From NCBI GenBank assembly GCA_900556705.1, contig USPT01000025.1, forward strand, positions 1 through 11,089: a DNA stretch of 11,089 bases. The letters run 5' to 3'. Below the pieces are notes generated by a model. That model saw only the letters and a program-made list of their open reading frames with translations. It did no database searches and was not told where the DNA came from. Of this stretch, positions 6,732 to 11,089 are shown piece by piece (position 1 is the first letter of the stretch; each line of letters begins with the position of its first letter). The position numbers and the translations under genes are program-made. Origin of the DNA: an uncultured Collinsella sp. (lineage in GTDB: Bacteria; Actinomycetota; Coriobacteriia; Coriobacteriales; Coriobacteriaceae).

Positions 6732-6759
6732 GTTACGGCGTTTGGTAAAACGCCGTAAC
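6732..6759. terminator. Hairpin at the end of pyrE
   Basis: GTTACGGCGTTT (6732-6743) pairs perfectly with AAACGCCGTAAC (6748-6759) around the tetraloop GGTA. On the minus strand it begins at the last base of the pyrE stop codon. No T-run follows, so it may protect the 3' end or pause polymerase rather than end transcription alone. Confidence 0.5.
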
Positions 6760-7442
6760 TACTCCTGAGCTCCGTACTGCTCGTAGTAAGCGTCGATGGC
6801 GGCCTTGAGCTCGTCGTCGATGACGACCTTGCCGTCGATCTCGTGGTTGTAGAGAGTCTCGACGACCTCGGCCATGGAAACGATGCTCGCGACGGGGAAG
6901 CCGTACTTGGCCTCGATCTCCTTCTGCGCGGTGGTCACGCCGCCCTTGCCGACCTCCATGCGGTTGAGAGACACGATGAGGCCCTTGATCTCGACATCGG
7001 CAGCAGCCTTGACCTTGGGATAGGTCTCGTCGATGGACTTACCGCTGGTGGTGACGTCCTCGACCATGACCACGCGGTCGCCGTCCTGAGGCTCATAGCC
7101 CAGCAGGTTGCCCTTGTCGGCACCGTGGTCCTTGGCCTCCTTGCGGTCGCAGCAGTACTTGACCTCCTTGCCGTACAGCTCGTGGTAGGCAATTGCGGTC
7201 ACGACGGCCAGCGGAATACCCTTGTAGGCCGGTCCAAACAGCACATCAAAGTCGTCGCCAAAGTTATCGTGGATGGCCTGGGCGTAATACTCGCCCAGCT
7301 TCTTGAGCTGATAGCCCGTCACGTAAGCGCCGGCGTTCATAAAGAACGGGGACTGACGGCCGCTCTTGAGCGTAAAGCTGCCGAACTTAAGAACGTCGGA
7401 CTCGACCATGAACTTGATGAACTCTTGCTTGTAAGCCTCCAT
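6759..7442 (-). CDS. pyrE: Orotate phosphoribosyltransferase
   Basis: This 227-residue protein catalyses the fifth step of UMP synthesis, joining orotate and PRPP to give orotidine 5'-phosphate. The PRPP-binding motif is clear: VVMVEDVTTSGKS at about 124-136, with the adjacent acidic pair Glu128-Asp129. FGPAYKGIPLA (69-79) is the conserved segment that contacts the pyrophosphate and ribose. The Lys/Arg-rich flexible catalytic loop is at about 99-111 (DRKEAKDHGADKG), and FGSFTLKSGRQSPFF (20-34) is the N-terminal signature. The start at 7442 has AGGAG 5 nt upstream. The gene is alone here, without other pyr genes, and its promoter is not obvious in the region upstream. Length is typical for the family, with the longer C-terminus found in Firmicute and Actinomycete forms. 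Confidence 0.96.
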   Translation of the reverse strand: MEAYKQEFIKFMVESDVLKFGSFTLKSGRQSPFFMNAGAYVTGYQLKKLGEYYAQAIHDNFGDDFDVLFGPAYKGIPLAVVTAIAYHELYGKEVKYCCDRKEAKDHGADKGNLLGYEPQDGDRVVMVEDVTTSGKSIDETYPKVKAAADVEIKGLIVSLNRMEVGKGGVTTAQKEIEAKYGFPVASIVSMAEVVETLYNHEIDGKVVIDDELKAAIDAYYEQYGAQE

Positions 7443-7570
7443 GCGGGCTCCTCTCGTAATCGCGTACGTGCCTTCCAGTTTAGCGCAGGCGAAGCGTCGA
7501 TGCGGGCGCGCTTTGGGGCCACGGCATTCTGTAAAGGCTTTGTCAGAGGGAATGGTTTTCCGAACAATGG

Positions 7571-7601
7571 GGTTGACATGTCAAACCCCCTCATCAAGAA
7601 T
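7571..7601 (+). promoter_or_regulatory. Promoter overlapped by a palindromic operator
   Basis: A perfect -35 box TTGACA (7573-7578) is followed after 17 bp by AAGAAT (7596-7601), a 4-of-6 match to the -10 box. The -35 is half of the perfect 12-bp palindrome TTGACATGTCAA (7573-7584), flanked by GGGG on the left and ACCCCC on the right, so the symmetry extends further with one unpaired A. A dimeric regulator bound there would block or recruit polymerase. Transcription would start near 7608, just ahead of the small ORF. The palindrome also lies upstream of pyrE and could affect it. Confidence 0.5.
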
Positions 7602-7612
7602 ACGGGCGGATT

Positions 7613-7656
7613 AAAAAGGGGTACGAGATACCCAAAGCGCGCTGCGCTCAGCCTTT
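7613..7656 (+). ncRNA. Possible folded leader RNA before the small ORF
   Basis: Two stems stand side by side: GGTA/TACC around CGAGA (7620-7632, extendable by one G-C pair) and AGCGC/GCGCT around GCT (7636-7648). They are enclosed by a possible AAAGG/CCTTT pairing (7615-7619 with 7652-7656). The fold would end at the ribosome site AGGAGG (7657-7662) and begin near the predicted transcript start. I do not recognise a known riboswitch class; the stems are short and could be chance. Confidence 0.25.
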
Positions 7657-7668
7657 AGGAGGTGTGCC

Positions 7669-7740
7669 ATGGAAGGCAGTCCTAGTCGAAAAACCTGCAT
7701 GTCGCCCTCGGCACGCCGCGAGGACTCCGCACACGCATAA
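7669..7740 (+). CDS. Small ORF (23 aa), candidate leader peptide for the ATPase gene
   Basis: An ATG at 7669 lies 6 nt after a perfect AGGAGG (7657-7662) and opens a 23-codon frame ending in TAA at 7738-7740. The peptide begins MEGSPSRKTCMSPS and ends RREDSAHA; it is polar and has no membrane segment. It lies downstream of a promoter candidate and 141 bp before the ATPase gene in the same direction. The end of the frame contains a CCTCG/CGAGG hairpin (7706-7723), and AGTCCT (7678-7683) can pair with AGGACT (7721-7726), so translation could change the fold. In enterobacteria a short leader peptide controls mgtA, but this peptide shows no likeness to it that I can see. It may also be a chance frame or a decayed gene. 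Confidence 0.4.
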   Translation: MEGSPSRKTCMSPSARREDSAHA

Positions 7741-7766
7741 ACGCCACCGGCAGATCGTCAACCCCC

Positions 7767-7793
7767 CCACAAAGGTGCCTGCCCCCTTTGTGG
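7767..7793. repeat. Hairpin, type C of the loop-core family
   Basis: CCACAAAGG (7767-7775) and CCTTTGTGG (7785-7793) pair perfectly over 9 bp around the 9-nt loop TGCCTGCCC. Further out, AACC (7760-7763) can pair with GGTT (7795-7798). The run CCTGCCCC across the loop and stem base resembles the CCTGTCCC of the type A hairpins. It sits between the small ORF and the ATPase gene and could end or attenuate a leader transcript. Confidence 0.65.
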
Positions 7794-7881
7794 TGGTTCG
7801 TGAGCTTGACGTGAGCGACATCTAGGTTTTTTGCAACTCAATACGACACGTACGCTAACTCCCTTCAACAAGGAGGACCCT

Positions 7882-10650
7882 ATGCTGATGCTCAAAACCG
7901 CCACGGTTCTCGAAGCCATCTCCAAGCGCCGCCGCACGGCGCGCCCTGCCGCTCGCACCGGCCTGTCCAAGAACACCATATTCGCCGCCACCCATAGCGC
8001 CGAGGACGCTCTCGTACTGCTTGACGCCACGGCAAACGGCCTCACCGCCGAGCAGGCAACCGAGCGCCTGGATGCCGCCGGCCCCAACACCATCGAAGCG
8101 CCGACCAAGACGCTCGCCCGCCGCATCGCCGACGCCTTCATCGATCCCTTCGCCGGCATCCTCGCCGCGCTCGCGCTGGTCTCACTCTACATCGACGTGC
8201 TCGCCGTGCCCGAGCCGCAGCGCGACCCCTCCACGGTCATCGTCATCAGCATCATGCTGCTGGTATCGGGCGGCATGAAGTTTATCCAGGAAGCCCGCAG
8301 CGGCAATGCGGCAGAGGCCCTCAAGGACCTGGTCTCCAACACTTGCACCGCCCTGCGCGACGACGAGCGCATCGAGATCCTCTTCGACGAGCTCGTCCCC
8401 GGCGATGTGATCCGTCTCTCTGCCGGCGACATGGTGCCGGCCGATGCCCGCGTCATCACCGCGCGCGACCTGTTTGTGATCGAGTCCGCACTCACCGGCG
8501 AGAGCGAGGCCGTCGAGAAGACCACCGCCGCCACCGTCGTCGAGGGCGCCGACGGCTCCGCACTGCCACTCTCTGCCTGCAAGAACATCGTCTTTACCGG
8601 CACCTCCGTGCAAAACGGCGCCGCCATGGCGCTTGTCGTTGCCACAGGCTCGGACACCTACCTGGGCGGCATCGCCAAGATGCTCAACGGGCGCGGCGAA
8701 AAGAGCGCGTTTGACCGCGGCGTCTCGAACGTCTCCATGTTGCTCGTACGCCTCATGCTCGTTATGGCGCCGGCCGTCTTTGCCATCAACGCCGCCACCA
8801 AGGGCAACGTCATCGACGCGCTGCTGTTCGCCACGAGCGTGGCCGTGGGCATCACGCCGCAGATGCTTCCCGTCATCGTGACCACGAGCCTGTCGCAGGG
8901 CGCCAAGGACCTCGCCCGTCGCCAGGTTATCGTCAAGGAGCTGCCGGCGATTCAAAACCTCGGAGCGATGGACGTCCTGTGCTGCGACAAGACCGGCACC
9001 CTCACCGAAGACCGCATCGTGCTCGAGCGCTACCTCAACACCGATGGCAACGAGGACGCGCGCGTGCTGCGCCATGCGTTTTTGAACAGCTTCTTCCAGA
9101 CCGGACTCAAAAATCTTATCGACCTGGCCGTAATCGACCGTGCCGATGTGACACCCTCGACCGTCGCACCCGATTCCATGCTGGGCCAGAGCCTGCGCGA
9201 CCGCTACACCAAGGTCGACGAGGTTCCCTTCGATTTCTCGCGCCGTCGCCTGAGCGTAGTTGTCGTCGACGCCCAAGGCAAAACCCAGATGGTTACCAAG
9301 GGCGCCGCCGAGGAAATGCTCGAGATCTGCTCCTTTGTCGAGATCGATGGCATCGCTCAGCCGCTCACCGACGAGAAGCTCGCCCAGATTCGCAAGCAGA
9401 TCGCCGGACTTAACGCCGAGGGCCTACGCGTAATTGCCGTGGCGCAGAAGACCAATCCGCGCTGCGTGGGCGAGTTTGGCATCGCCGACGAGTGCGACAT
9501 GGTGCTGATGGGCTTTTTGGCCTTCCTCGATCCGCCCAAAGCAAGTGCCGCAGGCGCCGTCGCCACCCTCGAGGCCAAGGGCGTAGCGGTCAAGGTCCTG
9601 ACCGGCGATAACGACCGCGTCGCCGCCACCGTCTGCGAGCAGATTGGTATCGACGCGAGCAACGTTTTGCTCGGCTCCGAGATCGATGCGCTCGACGACG
9701 CAGAGCTTGCCGAGCGTGCCGAGAAAACCCATCTCTTCGCCAAGCTCTCGCCGCTGCAGAAGGCGCGCCTGGTACGTGTCATGCGCGAGATGCTCGGCCA
9801 CACCGTGGGCTTTATGGGCGACGGCATCAACGACGCCGCCGCCATGCGTGCGAGCGATTGCGGCATCTCGGTCGATTCGGCCGTCGATATTGCCAGGGAA
9901 TCCGCCGATATCATCTTGCTTCAGAAGGACCTGGGCGTGCTCGAGCGCGGCATCATCGAAGGCCGCCGCACTTACGGCAACCTGCTCAAGTACCTCAAGA
10001 CCACGGTGAGCTCCAACTTTGGCAATATGCTGTCCGTGACCGTCGCGAGCCTGTTCTTGCCGTTTTTGCCCATGAGCGCCCTGCAGCTGGTACTGCTGTC
10101 GCTGGTCTACGAGATCGTGTGCATCGCACTGCCGTGGGACACCGTCGATGACGCCTGGACTGCCCGCCCGCGTGCCTGGGACGCCGCGTCCATCAAGGGC
10201 TTTATGCTCGAGCTGGGCCCCGTGAGCTCGCTGTTTGACATCGTGACCTTCGCCGCGCTCTTCTTTGTCGTGTGCCCCGCCGCCGTGGACGCAAGCTGGT
10301 CCGAGCTTGCCGCCGCGGGCGACGTCGCGGGTATGACGACCTTTGCTGCGCTCTTCCAGAGCGGCTGGTTTGTCGAGTCCATGTGGTCGCAGACACTCGT
10401 GGTCCACATGTTGCGCTCCCCGCATCTGCCGAGCCCGCGCGACCACGCCGCGCCCGCATTGTGCGTTCTTACCGTGCTGGGCCTGGCGCTCGTCACCTGG
10501 CTGCCGGCAAGCCCCATCGCCGATGTGCTCGGCCTCATGCCGCTGCCCACGAGCTTTTTTGGGCTGCTCATTGGCATCGTTACCGCCTATATCGCGCTCA
10601 CCCAGCTGGCAAAGCGCCGCTACATTGCCCGCCACGGCGAGCTGCTGTAG
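7882..10650 (+). CDS. mgtA: MgtA-type P-type ATPase (P3B, magnesium/divalent cation family)
   Basis: This 922-residue membrane protein has all P-type ATPase landmarks: TGES (205-208) in the actuator domain, phosphorylation site DKTGTLT with Asp369, Lys473 in VTKGAAEE for nucleotide binding, TGDN (574-577) and GDGIND (646-651). Details mark the MgtA branch: VPFDFSRRRLSVV (448-460), the segment SNFGNMLSVTVASLFLPFLPM (711 onward) and LPWD...RPRAWD after TM6. The likely job is ATP-driven uptake of Mg2+ or another divalent cation. Ten membrane segments fit, with TM1-2 near 84-133, TM3-4 near 284-335 and TM5-10 from 712 on. The start at 7882 has AGGAGG 5 nt upstream; an in-frame ATG at 7831 lacks a ribosome site. 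Oddly, the usual TPEMLP of TM4 reads TPQMLP (Gln327), and the TM6 Asn and Asp read Ser740 and Glu744, so the cation carried may differ. Confidence 0.92.
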   Translation: MLMLKTATVLEAISKRRRTARPAARTGLSKNTIFAATHSAEDALVLLDATANGLTAEQATERLDAAGPNTIEAPTKTLARRIADAFIDPFAGILAALALVSLYIDVLAVPEPQRDPSTVIVISIMLLVSGGMKFIQEARSGNAAEALKDLVSNTCTALRDDERIEILFDELVPGDVIRLSAGDMVPADARVITARDLFVIESALTGESEAVEKTTAATVVEGADGSALPLSACKNIVFTGTSVQNGAAMALVVATGSDTYLGGIAKMLNGRGEKSAFDRGVSNVSMLLVRLMLVMAPAVFAINAATKGNVIDALLFATSVAVGITPQMLPVIVTTSLSQGAKDLARRQVIVKELPAIQNLGAMDVLCCDKTGTLTEDRIVLERYLNTDGNEDARVLRHAFLNSFFQTGLKNLIDLAVIDRADVTPSTVAPDSMLGQSLRDRYTKVDEVPFDFSRRRLSVVVVDAQGKTQMVTKGAAEEMLEICSFVEIDGIAQPLTDEKLAQIRKQIAGLNAEGLRVIAVAQKTNPRCVGEFGIADECDMVLMGFLAFLDPPKASAAGAVATLEAKGVAVKVLTGDNDRVAATVCEQIGIDASNVLLGSEIDALDDAELAERAEKTHLFAKLSPLQKARLVRVMREMLGHTVGFMGDGINDAAAMRASDCGISVDSAVDIARESADIILLQKDLGVLERGIIEGRRTYGNLLKYLKTTVSSNFGNMLSVTVASLFLPFLPMSALQLVLLSLVYEIVCIALPWDTVDDAWTARPRAWDAASIKGFMLELGPVSSLFDIVTFAALFFVVCPAAVDASWSELAAAGDVAGMTTFAALFQSGWFVESMWSQTLVVHMLRSPHLPSPRDHAAPALCVLTVLGLALVTWLPASPIADVLGLMPLPTSFFGLLIGIVTAYIALTQLAKRRYIARHGELL

Positions 10651-10831
10651 CAAGTAGACAGAAAACACCCTGCCAGCTGCCGTTGCCACTACCACAGCTG
10701 CCAACGCCGCTGCCGTTGCCTCTGCCGCCGCCGCAGTCTATCCCCCCAGCAGTTGCGGTGAAATAGTTCCTGTTTAAAGCCCCGTGACTTTAATTTAGGG
10801 ACTATTCCACCGCGACTTATTGGGAGATTAG
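10651..10831. other. Intergenic region between convergent ATPase and LuxR-type genes
   Basis: The first part (10671-10745) is low-complexity, rich in GCTGCC and GCCGCC; GCTGCCGTTGCC occurs at 10676-10687 and 10709-10720. It is followed by a long hairpin (10755-10813). I see no gene with a ribosome site; the low-complexity part would read as an Ala-rich peptide but has no start signal. Confidence 0.6.
10755..10813. repeat. 59-bp inverted repeat (type E), possible two-way terminator
   Basis: GCGGTG-A-AATAGT-T-CC (10755-10770) pairs with GG-G-ACTATT-C-CACCGC (10798-10813), with one mismatch and one wobble. An inner stem TTAAAG/CTTTAA (10774-10779 with 10788-10793) has the loop CCCCGTGA. It lies between two genes that converge, so it may end both transcripts, and its complex form resembles an intergenic repeat unit. 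Confidence 0.65.
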
Positions 10832-11089
10832 CTAGTCCTTGGGTGTCCAGGACCAGAAGAAGTTGATGAGGGCCACGCGCGAGGCGGTGCCGGTCTTTTT
10901 GTTGATCGAGGAAATGTGACGATAGAGCGTGGAGCGCGAAAGGAAAAGCGTTGTGGCGATGTCCTGAACGCTCTGGTCCGAAACGACCGAGACCTCAAGA
11001 ATATCGCGCTCGCGCCTTGTAAGCCCAAAGGTGACGACGAAGGCATCGAGGCGTTCATCGGACGTGAGCTCCGCTGCCTCCACGGGCTC
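10832..11089 (-). CDS. LuxR-type HTH transcriptional regulator, C-terminal fragment (partial)
   Basis: The open frame enters from the right edge of the window and stops at 10832-10834. The 85 visible residues contain a LuxR/GerE helix-turn-helix: LTRRERDILEVSVVSDQSVQDIATTLFLSRSTLYRHISSI.., including the TxRE start, the IA..LFLS recognition turn and the T...H contact helix, then KKTGTASRVALINFF. The domain binds DNA as a dimer. The N-terminal sensor is outside the window; in Coriobacteriia such domains often follow a multi-pass membrane region, but that is not visible here. A GTG at 11083 is in frame but has coding sequence before it, so it is not the likely start. Confidence 0.9.
   Translation of the reverse strand, partial: EPVEAAELTSDERLDAFVVTFGLTRRERDILEVSVVSDQSVQDIATTLFLSRSTLYRHISSINKKTGTASRVALINFFWSWTPKD

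Larger units (their letters stand above)
6438..6758. other. Gene-free region packed with inverted repeats
   Basis: These 321 bp separate the convergent rpiR-like gene and pyrE. I see no ORF with a ribosome site. In order it holds: a direct repeat CGAGCGTGGAT (6441-6451 and 6470-6480), an 18-bp inverted repeat (6471-6534), a small hairpin of the loop-core family (6544-6572), an unremarkable 45 bp, a palindrome of about 100 bp with a terminator-like core (6618-6718), and a 12-bp hairpin touching the pyrE stop codon (6732-6759). Confidence 0.8.
7443..7881. other. Intergenic control region between pyrE and the mgtA-type gene
   Basis: This 439 bp gap separates divergent genes. The first 130 bp next to pyrE show no clear element; I found no good minus-strand promoter there. 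After that, on the plus strand, come a palindrome with a promoter (7571-7601), possible small RNA stems (7613-7656), a 23-codon ORF with a strong ribosome site (7669-7740), a hairpin of the loop-core family (7767-7793), a short direct repeat GTGAGC at 7800-7805 and 7811-7816, and the ribosome site AGGAGG (7871-7876) of the ATPase gene. Confidence 0.7.

Noticed and set aside
6438..6758. CRISPR array
   Set aside because: The repeats are inverted pairs of different families, without regular direct repeats and spacers or cas genes.
7600..7870. M-box or yybP-ykoY riboswitch before the ATPase gene
   Set aside because: I looked for the conserved cores of both metal-responsive classes and did not find them; the stems present are short and different.
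8182..10704. Long minus-strand frames (8182-9276 and 9424-10704) opposite the ATPase gene
   Set aside because: The plus strand carries every P-type ATPase motif; the opposite frames are compositional shadows.

Overview
The window looks like a chromosomal piece of a moderately high-GC gut Actinomycetota, most likely Coriobacteriia and probably close to Collinsella. This is inferred from four things: the base composition and codon use; the mix of PTS sugar genes with AraC, RpiR and LuxR-type regulators; a P-type ATPase of the MgtA family; and many small palindromic elements between genes. No phage, plasmid, IS or CRISPR feature is visible.

Positions 1-6437 form a sugar-use neighbourhood. On the minus strand lie the first 25 codons of a probable glucose-type PTS IIA protein (1-76, with its own promoter), a GH1 6-phospho-beta-glucosidase (227-1675) and an AraC-family regulator (1849-2856). 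Diverging from the regulator on the plus strand are a large GH106-like glycoside hydrolase (2973-5540) and, 42 bp further on, an RpiR-family SIS-domain regulator (5583-6437). A reasonable reading is that sugars imported and phosphorylated by a PTS are cleaved by the GH1 enzyme. The larger cytoplasmic hydrolase would process a related, perhaps rhamnosylated, glycoside. AraC and RpiR would sense inducer and sugar phosphate. No transporter membrane subunit is present here.

Positions 6438-6758 hold no gene. They lie between two convergent genes and contain several inverted repeats, including an imperfect palindrome of about 100 bp with a terminator-like core. Then come pyrE on the minus strand (6759-7442) and a 439 bp leader or regulatory region. 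That region carries a GGGG-TTGACATGTCAA-CCCC palindrome, a good -35 box, a possible folded leader, a 23-codon ORF with a perfect Shine-Dalgarno sequence, and another hairpin. It precedes the MgtA-type ATPase (7882-10650), whose expected TM4 and TM6 cation ligands are altered. The window closes with an intergenic hairpin and the C-terminal 85 residues of a LuxR-type regulator (10832 to the window end, minus strand).

The most unusual signals are: a family of short hairpins whose stems differ but whose loops share a CCTGTCCC-like core (at about 1813, 5524, 6544 and 7767); the ATPase with changed ligands and the small ORF in front of it; and the large palindrome at 6618-6718.
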